Virus record (IMG/VR): IMGVR_UViG_3300021364_001461
Location: 1-24,962 of that record
DNA from: a virus
DNA length: 24,962 bases
Reading direction: 5' to 3' (one strand)
This document shows, in pieces, positions 7,487 to 14,530 of the stretch. The translations under genes and the position numbers were made by a program. How positions within the stretch are numbered: the stretch's first letter is position 1; every line of letters starts with the position of its first letter. The notes below the pieces were generated by a model that was not told the origin of the DNA, did not search any database, and was given only the letters and a program-made list of their open reading frames with translations.

Positions 7487-8271
7487 AACTTAACCCACCT
7501 TTCTGGAATGATATCACGAGTATCATTCTTTGACGTGTATCCATCATCACCAAACCATCGAGAAGGTGCAATCACAGTTCCGCGATTTGCCAACCATGCG
7601 CCCCACCAACTGAAAGAACTATTAGCAATAATGAAATCATCACACATAGAAATCAAACACATATCATAACGATTATCATTACCTTCTGCAATCATAAATC
7701 GATCAGATTCAAAAAGTTCTTGCTGCTTACACCACTCTGGATCATCAGAGAATACAATTACATTACGATCTTCATCAAACTTTGATAGTGCCTTTTGATA
7801 ATATTCAAGGCTACAAGGTGGATGATCCTTTGCCTTAGAAACATAATCAGTCCTACGAACATGAAGTGCAATAGGATTATTGACTTGTTCGATAAATTCC
7901 CGGCATGTTTCTACAATAAAATCTTTAAATTCAAAATCTTCACGAATACTTTCAGTAATGTGATCAAAGTATCTTTCAGTTTGAAAATATCCAAATAGGC
8001 AAATCTTATCAGGACAATTATCTACATATGTCTGATCATAATGAAACTGCCTCTCCTGATAGTATTCAGGTTGAAGTTGATACCCACGATTTTTACTATT
8101 TGGCATCTTGAAAGTTTCAAACAATTGATGATCTTTCCACTCATCTGCAAAATCAGATTGCGGAATTGCAAAGTCATATCCATGTAATGCAGCGATACCA
8201 CGGAGTGCAGCATATTGAAACATTTGATTACCAAGTCTTCCGTGCTGACCTAGATGATTAAAACCGATCAT
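7483..8271 (-). CDS. Alpha-1,2-fucosyltransferase-like (GT11)
   Basis: 262 aa. All GT11 hallmarks are present: GRLGNQMFQYAALRG at residues 11-25, ALHVRRTDYVSKAKDH in the middle (the HxRRxDY motif that binds GDP-fucose), VIVFSDDPEWCKQ, and near the C-terminus NSSFSWWGAWLA. GT11 enzymes move L-fucose from GDP-fucose onto galactose or a related acceptor, as in WbsJ/FutC. The GDP-fucose producing genes gmd and fcl head the same operon, which is strong contextual support. It overlaps its neighbours by 4 nt on each side. Length is close to that of bacterial family members. Confidence 0.92.
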   Translation of the reverse strand: MIGFNHLGQHGRLGNQMFQYAALRGIAALHGYDFAIPQSDFADEWKDHQLFETFKMPNSKNRGYQLQPEYYQERQFHYDQTYVDNCPDKICLFGYFQTERYFDHITESIREDFEFKDFIVETCREFIEQVNNPIALHVRRTDYVSKAKDHPPCSLEYYQKALSKFDEDRNVIVFSDDPEWCKQQELFESDRFMIAEGNDNRYDMCLISMCDDFIIANSSFSWWGAWLANRGTVIAPSRWFGDDGYTSKNDTRDIIPERWVKL

Positions 8272-9137
8272 AAGAACTTCAAGATAGTGTTAACTCTGTT
8301 AATGAATGTATGATTTTCTTTGACGAAAAGCATTGCCTCTCTAATATCAATATCTCCACCAGCATCTGCTTCCAATAGATTTGAAAACAAAGTATCTGGT
8401 GTTCCACCGTATGCAACATAATCACCAAATGCACGTTTTACGAATGGTGAATTAGTTCCAGTTACTCTACCATAACTGATATTCTTGAATATTCTACACG
8501 GAATATATCCACATTGCAAGTGCCAATCACTTCTAAAATCAGGACAAAGATAAGATGACCTAATCATCTCTAGGTTTTCTTCAAACGATGCATTTTGAGT
8601 GAAGACTTTAAACTCAACTCTTTTCTTTTCCCAGAGAATATCTGCAAATGATTGTGCCCACCAGGGTCCTTGCTCATACAACATCCCAATATAATTCAGA
8701 GACTTATTATTATGACTGAACTTAGCAGGATTATCCTCATCAATTTCGTGAGGTAGTAGATCTGTTCCCCATGTTTGATAAAGAGTACGAGTAGACTGAT
8801 CCCAATATGCTAGATGATCTACCTTCTCATGAACCTCTAGACTTGGTAGATAGTTCCCCAACTTCAAAACATTTTCGTAAGGAACACCAGCATCAGTTAG
8901 ATACTTAGTATCAATGTGGTGAGTAATGTACTTACAATCCTTACGAAGAGGCATTCCACCCTTTACAAAGTTTTCTGTAAAGAACACAGAATCACTAAAA
9001 TCATATTGACTTAGATCATCTCTTGAATCAATCCAATAGACTTCGTGTCCAAGATATTCAAATGCCTTATAGTATGAGGCATGAATGTAACTATGAGTAT
9101 GTTCATGGAGTTTGTGACCCCAAATATAAATCTTCAT
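8268..9137 (-). CDS. GT-B glycosyltransferase-like protein (CgeB/Glyco_trans_1_2 type)
   Basis: 289 aa. The N-terminal half has MKIYIWGHKLHEH and HEVYWIDSRDD strands typical of a GT-B acceptor domain. The C-terminal half has NYIGMLYEQGPWWAQ, a strand-rich stretch, and CGYIPCRIFKNISYGRVTGT followed by PFVKRAFGDYVAYGG. That layout resembles the donor domain of CgeB-like and DUF3880-associated transferases (R-x-F/E ... G). The match is architectural rather than residue-for-residue, so the family is tentative. ATGA overlaps on both sides place it firmly in the operon. Confidence 0.62.
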   Translation of the reverse strand: MKIYIWGHKLHEHTHSYIHASYYKAFEYLGHEVYWIDSRDDLSQYDFSDSVFFTENFVKGGMPLRKDCKYITHHIDTKYLTDAGVPYENVLKLGNYLPSLEVHEKVDHLAYWDQSTRTLYQTWGTDLLPHEIDEDNPAKFSHNNKSLNYIGMLYEQGPWWAQSFADILWEKKRVEFKVFTQNASFEENLEMIRSSYLCPDFRSDWHLQCGYIPCRIFKNISYGRVTGTNSPFVKRAFGDYVAYGGTPDTLFSNLLEADAGGDIDIREAMLFVKENHTFINRVNTILKFL

Positions 9138-9985
9138 GATAACATTGAGAGTTGTGGATTTGATGCTTTGCGTCCGATGTCAAGAATTGCTAGGACTTGA
9201 CCTTCGTCTTCTAAAACAAGTTCATCAACTTGATTCCAGTTCTCATCATACTTACGAATGAGAGCATCACCAAATGCTCTATCACTTCTCTTTGATGTAG
9301 GTGAAACACCGACCCAGAAGTGATCATCAACATGAGCAAATCCACGTACCCATCCACCTAGATCTTTTACGAAACCACCAGTAGATCTTACACATCCTTC
9401 TTTAGAACTCAGAGTGTAGATATCACCCTCATATAACCAAAGATCATGACATTGAACACCCATATTGGTGTGAATTTGTCTTGCCGGTTGGCCAATACCA
9501 TCAAACTCAAGGATAAAACTACCATTATCCCAGTTATGTGCAAGGATGTATAAACGATTATCAGTTCCGTAGACAGTGTTTAGATGGTGACTGTCTCTAT
9601 AACTACAGTTTCTTCGTGGTGGAATTGGTTGCCAACGATCCCACTTCTCGCCATCATAGATTGCAATATAATCACCATAACTTGATGTGCAGAGAAGTTT
9701 ACCATTCCAGAAACCAATACCATGAAGGTCTTGTAGTTTGAAATTTTCTGGTTCAAGAATTGTTTCAGACCTTAGTTTATTATCTAAGACCATAATGTCA
9801 CCAGTTTCTTGTTCTGGTGGAATAAAAGTATTTGTGTGAGTTGGATCACTATTGCGGCAAGCAACATAATACTTACCAAAACTTTTTGCTAGACCATAGT
9901 AAAGACCTTTACCACGATCCACGGGAGTGATTACATTGTCTTCACGGACATATAATACTGATCTTGTAGTTGCTACTAGAAACAT
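9134..9985 (-). CDS. Beta-propeller-like protein of the sugar operon
   Basis: 283 aa built of repeating short beta units: strands such as GKYYVACR, LHGIGFWNGKLLCTSSYGD, LYILAHNWDNGSFILEFDG, CHDLWLYEGDIYTLSSKEG and GFAHVDDHFWVGVS recur at about 45-residue spacing with W/Y/G/D at blade ends. H-L-N and C-H-D-L-W histidines resemble the inner-channel ligands of six-bladed propellers. It has no signal peptide, so it is probably cytoplasmic. No enzymatic family is recognised. It could be a sugar lactonase/esterase-like enzyme, a glycan-binding scaffold or a structural accessory. It is translationally coupled to the epimerase gene before it and to the next glycosyltransferase. Confidence 0.6.
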   Translation of the reverse strand: MFLVATTRSVLYVREDNVITPVDRGKGLYYGLAKSFGKYYVACRNSDPTHTNTFIPPEQETGDIMVLDNKLRSETILEPENFKLQDLHGIGFWNGKLLCTSSYGDYIAIYDGEKWDRWQPIPPRRNCSYRDSHHLNTVYGTDNRLYILAHNWDNGSFILEFDGIGQPARQIHTNMGVQCHDLWLYEGDIYTLSSKEGCVRSTGGFVKDLGGWVRGFAHVDDHFWVGVSPTSKRSDRAFGDALIRKYDENWNQVDELVLEDEGQVLAILDIGRKASNPQLSMLS

Positions 9986-10965
9986 TAGTCACCACCATTA
10001 ACTTGATTATTAATCCATTCGTAAGTAATTGAAATACCTTCTTTCAATGACATTGTATAATCCCATTCTAGCATCTTACGAATTAAATCATTATTAGAGT
10101 TACGTGCCTTTACACCAATACAATTAGCATCGATCTTATGAACTCTACGAACTGGTTTACCAGCAACTTCAGAAACAACATCCACTAATTCATTAATAGA
10201 TACCATCTCTTCAGATCCAATATTAACTGGACCACTCCAATCAGATTGCATCAAACGATATGTTGCTTCGATTGCTTCATCAATGAATAAGAATGAACGT
10301 GTTTGTTCTCCATTACCCCAAACTTCAACATTACCACCAACATCAGGAACTTCTGCAACCTTACGACACATAGCAGCAGGCACTTTTTCTTTACCACCAG
10401 TCCATGTTCCCTCAGGACCAAAAACATTATGATAACGTCCAACCTTTACATCCAAACCATATTGTCTTGCAAAAGAAAAATATAGCCTTTCACTAAAAAG
10501 TTTTTCCCACCCGTATTCAGAATCTGGTTGTGCAGGATATGCACTTGGTTCTGAAGTATCAATATGATCAATTTCTTCCTGATTTAACTCGGAATATACA
10601 CAAGCAGATGATGAATAAAAAATCTTAGTTGTATCATGTGCAGTAATTGATGCTGCACGAAGAATATTCAAGTTAATCTGAACAGAATTATGCATAATAT
10701 TTGCATCATTATCACCAGTAAAGAGATAACCTGCACCACCCATATCAGCAGCAAACTGATAAATCTCGTCAAAAGATCGATTACAAACACTAAGTGTCAA
10801 AGCATCATCAGTCAAATCACCAATGATGAACTCATCTGCTTCTGTTTCTGAAAACTCTGGGTACTTTAGATCAACACCACGAACCCAATATCCCTCTTTC
10901 TTAAGACGACGAACCATATGACTTCCAATGAAGCCACCTGCTCCACATACTAATGCTGTTTTCAT
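9985..10965 (-). CDS. GDP-mannose 3,5-epimerase-like short-chain dehydrogenase
   Basis: 326-aa extended SDR. GAGGFIG (8-14) binds NAD. ADMGGAGY, SSSACVY (Cys122), YGWEK (Tyr151, Lys155), VGRYHNVFGPEGTW, GGKEKVPAA (Lys194), QTRSF and ARNSNNDLI follow in the order seen in plant GDP-D-mannose 3,5-epimerase. As I recall the Arabidopsis numbering (C145, Y174, K178, K217), each catalytic residue here is offset by exactly 23, which supports the same reaction: GDP-mannose to GDP-L-galactose (or GDP-L-gulose). It sits right after gmd and fcl, which use the same substrate. A different NDP-sugar epimerase cannot be fully excluded. Confidence 0.82.
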   Translation of the reverse strand: MKTALVCGAGGFIGSHMVRRLKKEGYWVRGVDLKYPEFSETEADEFIIGDLTDDALTLSVCNRSFDEIYQFAADMGGAGYLFTGDNDANIMHNSVQINLNILRAASITAHDTTKIFYSSSACVYSELNQEEIDHIDTSEPSAYPAQPDSEYGWEKLFSERLYFSFARQYGLDVKVGRYHNVFGPEGTWTGGKEKVPAAMCRKVAEVPDVGGNVEVWGNGEQTRSFLFIDEAIEATYRLMQSDWSGPVNIGSEEMVSINELVDVVSEVAGKPVRRVHKIDANCIGVKARNSNNDLIRKMLEWDYTMSLKEGISITYEWINNQVNGGD

Positions 10966-11903
10966 GACCTTACCTTTTCTTGAGTTTTATACCATTCATA
11001 TGTTTTTTGAATCCCTTCACGAAGACTTACCTTAGGATTCCATCCAGTTGCCTTAATTCTAGATACGTCCATAACTTTACGCATCGTTCCGTTAGGTTTA
11101 CTAGTGTCCCACATGATATGACCCTGATATCCAACAACTTCTGCGATCATCTCAGCAAGTTCACGAATAGAAATCTCTTCTCCAGTTCCAACATTGACAA
11201 TCTCTTGAGGATCATCATAGTTATTCATGAGGTATACACAAGCGTCTGCCAAGTCATCAACAAACAAGAACTCACGAAGTGGAGAACCATCACCCCAACA
11301 GGTAACAGTTGGAAGTAGTTGAGTTTTTGCTTCGTCGAAACGACGAATTAATCCAGGCAAAACATGAGAATTTTCTGGATGAAAATTATCATTAATTCCA
11401 TACAAATTGCATGGCATAGCAGAGATAGCATTAAAACCATACTGATCATGATAAGACTGGCACATCTTGATACCAGCAATCTTTGCAACTGCATAAGCAT
11501 CATTAGTTGGTTCTAATGCTCCACAAAGAAGATAATCTTCTTTAATAGGAAGATCACAATACTTAGGATAAATGCAAGATGAACCTAGAAATAAAAGTTT
11601 TTTTACATCATAACTTTGTGCAGTATCAATAATATTATTTTGAATCTGCAGATTATCATAGATCATCTGGCCTTTATGATTTTTATTACCAAGAATGCCA
11701 CCAACTTTTGCTGCTGCAAGAATGACATACTCCGGTTCATGAATAGAGAATAGATTTTCTACTGCTTCACTATCCCGAAGATCACATTCAATTCTAGGGA
11801 TGAGAAGTAAATTATTATATCCCTGTTCCTTTAGTTTGCGTACAATTGCTGATCCCACAAGACCATTGTGACCAGCAACATAGATTTTAGAATTACTGTC
11901 CAT
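10962..11903 (-). CDS. fcl: GDP-L-fucose synthase
   Basis: 313 aa from the ATG at 11903; an in-frame TTG at 11921 would add six residues. GHNGLVG (11-17) binds NADPH, S108/S109-C110, Y137 and K141 form the SDR catalytic set, and [10 protein letters not shown] (171-180) plus LIRRFDEAK are the clear family signature. Length is close to E. coli WcaG (321 aa). It epimerises and reduces GDP-4-keto-6-deoxymannose to GDP-L-fucose, the product of the upstream gmd gene, which it overlaps by 11 nt. GDP-fucose would feed the GT11 and O-fucosyltransferase-like enzymes in the window. Confidence 0.95.
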   Translation of the reverse strand: MDSNSKIYVAGHNGLVGSAIVRKLKEQGYNNLLLIPRIECDLRDSEAVENLFSIHEPEYVILAAAKVGGILGNKNHKGQMIYDNLQIQNNIIDTAQSYDVKKLLFLGSSCIYPKYCDLPIKEDYLLCGALEPTNDAYAVAKIAGIKMCQSYHDQYGFNAISAMPCNLYGINDNFHPENSHVLPGLIRRFDEAKTQLLPTVTCWGDGSPLREFLFVDDLADACVYLMNNYDDPQEIVNVGTGEEISIRELAEMIAEVVGYQGHIMWDTSKPNGTMRKVMDVSRIKATGWNPKVSLREGIQKTYEWYKTQEKVRS

Positions 11904-12912
11904 AAAGCACCATGTCCTCAATTAGTTCGTCAAAAGATATTTCAGGTTCCCATCCAAGTTTCTCTTTTGCCTTGGTAGGATCACCAAGAAGAGTCTCAAC
12001 TTCAGCAGGACGGTAATATTTAGGATTCACAGAAATAATAGTTCTTTTGGTATTTTTATCCATACCAATCTCGTCATCACCTTCACCATGCCATACAATA
12101 TTCATACCAAAATATGGTGCAGTTCTTTCCACAAATTCACGCACCGAATACTGTTCGCCAGTAGCAATTACAAAATCATCAGGTTGATCTTGTTGCAACA
12201 TCAACCACATAGCACGAACATAATCTTTTGCATGACCCCAATCACGTTTCGCATCTAAGTTTCCAAGATACAAAACCTTCTGCTCTCCCACAGAAATACG
12301 TGATAGACCACGACAAATCTTACGGGTTACAAAAGTTTCACCACGACGAGGTGATTCGTGATTGAAAAGAATTCCTGTACAAGCATACATTCCATAGGAT
12401 TCTCGATAATTCTTAGTCGTCCAATAAGCATAGACCTTTGCACAACCATAAGGAGAACGTGGATAAAAAGGTGTAGTCTCACTTTGAGGTGTCTCTTGAA
12501 CAAGTCCATACATCTCAGATGTTGATGCTTGATAGATACGACACTTCTTTTCCATACCCAGAATACGAACAGCTTCAAGAATACGAAGTGTTCCTAGACC
12601 ATCGACATTACCAGTATACTCAGGCATCTCAAAAGATACCTTCACATGACTTTGCGCGGCAAGATTATAAATCTCATCAGGTTGACATTTCTGAAGAATA
12701 TGAACAATGTTTGCAGAATCAGTTAGATCTCCATAATGAAGTTTTAATCTTTCATGTTCAAAAATATGGTCAATTCGAGCAGTATTAATCATAGATGCTC
12801 TACGAATAATACCGTGAACCATATATCCTTTCTCAAGAAGTAACTCGGCAAGATAAGATCCATCTTGCCCGGTTATTCCTGTAATCAATGCTGTTTTCAT
12901 TCGTTTAGTCAT
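11893..12912 (-). CDS. gmd: GDP-mannose 4,6-dehydratase
   Basis: 339 aa (335 if started at the second Met, 12900). GITGQDG (12-18) binds NADP; LAAQSHV, TSE (131-133) and Y155-x-x-x-K159 form the catalytic set; [16 protein letters not shown] and [17 protein letters not shown] are unmistakable family signatures. It dehydrates GDP-D-mannose to GDP-4-keto-6-deoxymannose, the first step to GDP-L-fucose. It is the first gene of the 15-gene operon. A TTGACT-18-TATAAT promoter ends only about ten bases before the first ATG, so the predicted leader favours the ATG at 12900, which also matches the usual family N-terminus. No good Shine-Dalgarno is visible for either. Confidence 0.96.
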   Translation of the reverse strand: MTKRMKTALITGITGQDGSYLAELLLEKGYMVHGIIRRASMINTARIDHIFEHERLKLHYGDLTDSANIVHILQKCQPDEIYNLAAQSHVKVSFEMPEYTGNVDGLGTLRILEAVRILGMEKKCRIYQASTSEMYGLVQETPQSETTPFYPRSPYGCAKVYAYWTTKNYRESYGMYACTGILFNHESPRRGETFVTRKICRGLSRISVGEQKVLYLGNLDAKRDWGHAKDYVRAMWLMLQQDQPDDFVIATGEQYSVREFVERTAPYFGMNIVWHGEGDDEIGMDKNTKRTIISVNPKYYRPAEVETLLGDPTKAKEKLGWEPEISFDELIEDMVLYGQ

Positions 12913-12921
12913 ATCATTTCA

Positions 12922-12951
12922 ATTATAACTCATGTAAGGTGTATTAGTCAA
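12922..12951 (-). promoter_or_regulatory. Sigma70-like promoter for the sugar operon
   Basis: TTGACT (12946-12951), an 18-nt spacer and TATAAT (12922-12927) on the minus strand precede gmd. The -35 box overlaps the TAA stop of the upstream gene (12944-12946). Predicted transcription start is near 12915. It is one mismatch and one spacer base from consensus and would drive genes down to 427. Confidence 0.72.
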
Positions 12952-13324
12952 TCATTTTTAAGTGGTGACTAACATATTTTTCATATAATTTCAATGCAGA
13001 TAATGCATGTTTAGTTTCATGAATATTATCTGTAGTATGAATTATAGCACTATCGTTTTCTCTTAAAACCATTTTAATATCAAACATATTTGCACTAACA
13101 AGTCTATTACCCTTTGCAGTTTTACGGTATTCGTATTTTTTATCACACTTCACAAGATAAACCATAAAATCAATTGTTCCTCTATCATCATCAACTGGAT
13201 ATTTGTAAAACTCAGACATTGTTTTTGTTTTATTTCTCAACTTTGGAACATGAAGTATTTCACATAAATCAATATCAAACTGATTCATATATTCAATCAT
13301 TTCATTTTCATCAAAAGTTTTCAT
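12944..13324 (-). CDS. Unknown conserved-type protein upstream of gmd
   Basis: 126 aa when started at the ATG at 13324, which gives the 14-nt overlap with the upstream gene seen repeatedly here; an ATG at 13354 would add ten residues. The sequence is soluble, mixed alpha/beta and charged, with no membrane segment. Notable stretches are DRGTIDFMVYLVKC, RLVSANMFDIKMVLREND and AIIHTTDNIHETKHAL; the last resembles an H-T-x-N nucleotide- or metal-type turn but I cannot tie it to a family. It follows a 2OG-oxygenase gene and ends on the gmd promoter, so it may belong to the preceding transcription unit. Confidence 0.68.
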   Translation of the reverse strand: MKTFDENEMIEYMNQFDIDLCEILHVPKLRNKTKTMSEFYKYPVDDDRGTIDFMVYLVKCDKKYEYRKTAKGNRLVSANMFDIKMVLRENDSAIIHTTDNIHETKHALSALKLYEKYVSHHLKMID

Positions 13325-13949
13325 CCAGTCCACTATTAGATGCAGTTCTTTCATCTTCCCCAATATTAAAAGAAAAAGTTAATCTCATATCTCTTCTATC
13401 TTTATCCGGATTAACTTCATGTACCACATAATTTGGAAATAAAATAACATCACCATCCTCAACTTCTACATTATGAATATCGGTATAAAAATTTCCCATT
13501 AAAGATCCAGTCTTAGATGGTATGGTAGTTTTCATATACCTATGTGGTGCATGAAAAGTTGTTGGGGATGATCCTTTATTATAATAAATACCGCACCAAT
13601 AAGAATTTATCTCCCCAGATCCACTAGAATGATCATGTGGCTCTTGACCTTGATTGTCATGGTATATATTATACCAAAATTGATCCATACAAATCTTATC
13701 AGGCAATTCAAGTTTTTTTAAAACTTTAGAAATATCACATAATAAGTCTTCTCGAAGATTATCTCTAACACTTACATTAATATAAGGATCATCATCTCTA
13801 ATATATGGGAAACTAGTATTCAAAGAAATTTCCCATCCATCAGGAATTCTTTCACTCCTTTCAATGAATGGGAAATTGTATTGATTGTGTTTTGTAAATT
13901 TAAATTTAATAACAGGAACAGAGAATAACCTCTTCAATTCAATTGACAT
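13311..13949 (-). CDS. 2OG-Fe(II) oxygenase (TIGR02466-like)
   Basis: 212 aa. The N-terminus LKRLFSVPVIKF is typical of the phage/marine group of putative 2-oxoglutarate oxygenases. EPHDHSSGSGEINSYWCGIYY contains the first iron ligand pair. DGDVILFPNYVVHEVNP supplies the distal histidine, and DMRLTFSFNI provides the arginine that binds 2-oxoglutarate and the closing strand. HAPHRYM lies between. The enzyme would couple 2OG decarboxylation to hydroxylation of an unknown substrate, in cyanophages often suspected to be proteins, nucleic acids or glycans. It lies between the coiled-coil protein and the unknown 126-aa protein, with no evident Shine-Dalgarno. Confidence 0.85.
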   Translation of the reverse strand: MSIELKRLFSVPVIKFKFTKHNQYNFPFIERSERIPDGWEISLNTSFPYIRDDDPYINVSVRDNLREDLLCDISKVLKKLELPDKICMDQFWYNIYHDNQGQEPHDHSSGSGEINSYWCGIYYNKGSSPTTFHAPHRYMKTTIPSKTGSLMGNFYTDIHNVEVEDGDVILFPNYVVHEVNPDKDRRDMRLTFSFNIGEDERTASNSGLDENF

Positions 13950-13955
13950 AAATTA

Positions 13956-14273
13956 TCAAGAAAGTTGTGCAATCAGTGCTTCAAGTCTTGCTTCTAGTGC
14001 GTCAATTCTTCCTTGTGGAGGAGTTGTCTTTCTAGGTGCTAGTGCTGGAAGTGCTGCTGCATCCAGTTTAGCACCTTTACTACCACCGCCGCAAGGTGTG
14101 TGTGCTTTTGCTTCTAGAGCATCTAGTCTAGCATCCACCTTTGCTTGTGTAGCACCAGTTGGTTTAGCATGTGCTTCTGCTTCAAGTTTTTGAAGTCTTG
14201 CTTCAACTTCTACGTCATACTTTGACATAGATGCCCCAGTTGCAGATTTTCCTGCAGTTCCTCTCGTTGCCAT
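13956..14273 (-). CDS. Ala-rich coiled-coil repeat protein
   Basis: 105 aa from the ATG at 14273 (MATRGTAG); an in-frame ATG at 14294 is possible but would lie almost at the predicted start of transcription. It is rich in Ala, Glu, Leu and Lys, with three heptad-like repeats: VEARLQKLEAEAH, VDARLDALEAKAH and GRIDALEARLEALIAQL, separated by Gly/Pro/Thr linkers including CGGGSKG. Such short repeats point to a trimeric or dimeric coiled coil with flexible hinges, for example a virion decoration or chaperone. Function is unknown. A late-promoter-like CATAAATA lies 27-34 bases upstream of the start and a terminator precedes it, so it probably begins its own unit. Confidence 0.72.
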   Translation of the reverse strand: MATRGTAGKSATGASMSKYDVEVEARLQKLEAEAHAKPTGATQAKVDARLDALEAKAHTPCGGGSKGAKLDAAALPALAPRKTTPPQGRIDALEARLEALIAQLS

Positions 14274-14299
14274 TTTAGAACTATTGAACGTCATATTAA

Positions 14300-14307
14300 T
14301 ATTTATG
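14300..14307 (-). promoter_or_regulatory. Late-promoter-like octamer
   Basis: CATAAATA on the minus strand differs by one base from the T4-type late promoter TATAAATA. It sits just after an intrinsic terminator and ahead of the coiled-coil gene. An octamer in AT-rich DNA is weak evidence alone; the placement between terminator and gene is the main support. Confidence 0.35.
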
Positions 14308-14311
14308 ACAT

Positions 14312-14337
14312 AAAAAAGGAGGGGTAAAATCCCTCCG
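14312..14337 (-). terminator. Intrinsic terminator after the carbamoyltransferase unit
   Basis: On the minus strand GGAGGG, a 7-nt loop ATTTTAC and CCCTCC are followed by a run of six T. It closes the unit that contains the two small proteins, the carbamoyltransferase and the repeat region, and separates it from the coiled-coil gene. Confidence 0.8.
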
Positions 14338-14339
14338 GG

Positions 14340-14402
14340 TCATTCAGGCTCGCCACCAATTCTTTTTCTGGAAATTGGAAACCAGACGGGAGTTTCCTCC
14401 AT
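14340..14402 (-). CDS. Possible 20-aa peptide (doubtful)
   Basis: An ATG frame encodes 20 residues starting MEETPVWFP and ending RIGGEPE, stopping just before the terminator stem. In-frame GTG codons upstream (14408, 14411) sit close to an AAGAG sequence that could serve as ribosome binding site. It could be a real micropeptide, the remnant of a longer lost gene, or chance. No family is recognised. Confidence 0.22.
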   Translation of the reverse strand: MEETPVWFPISRKRIGGEPE

Positions 14403-14457
14403 CCGCACCACTTGCTCTTTAAGGAAGCAAGAAACCTAATAGGGTCATATTGACTCC

Positions 14458-14527
14458 ACCAGTACTGTTATAGTCCATCCGTGACTATGATGCTCCGACC
14501 AGTACTGTTATAGTCCATCCGTGACTA
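14458..14527. repeat. Two copies of a 30-bp direct repeat, 40-bp period
   Basis: Identical 30-bp units at 14458-14487 and 14498-14527, separated by 10 bp, lie directly after the carbamoyltransferase stop. On the minus strand each unit contains a hairpin with stem TAGTC/GACTA around a 7-nt loop, followed by the palindrome CAGTACTG. The surrounding 14338-14530 stretch holds no convincing gene and looks less AT-rich than its neighbours. It may be a structured 3' untranslated region, a small RNA or a recombination scar. Confidence 0.9.
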
Positions 14528-14530
14528 GTT

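Noticed and set aside
10980-11318. A 112-codon plus-strand frame inside the fucose synthase gene
   Set aside because: Antisense to strongly conserved enzyme residues; composition rich in Phe/Ser/Thr typical of antisense frames.
13885-14193. Plus-strand frame rich in Ala and Ser
   Set aside because: Antisense to the GC-richer Ala/Glu repeat gene, which is open on both strands by composition. No ribosome binding site.
14458-14527. Direct repeats as a CRISPR array
   Set aside because: Only two copies, a 10-bp spacer too short for CRISPR, no cas genes nearby.
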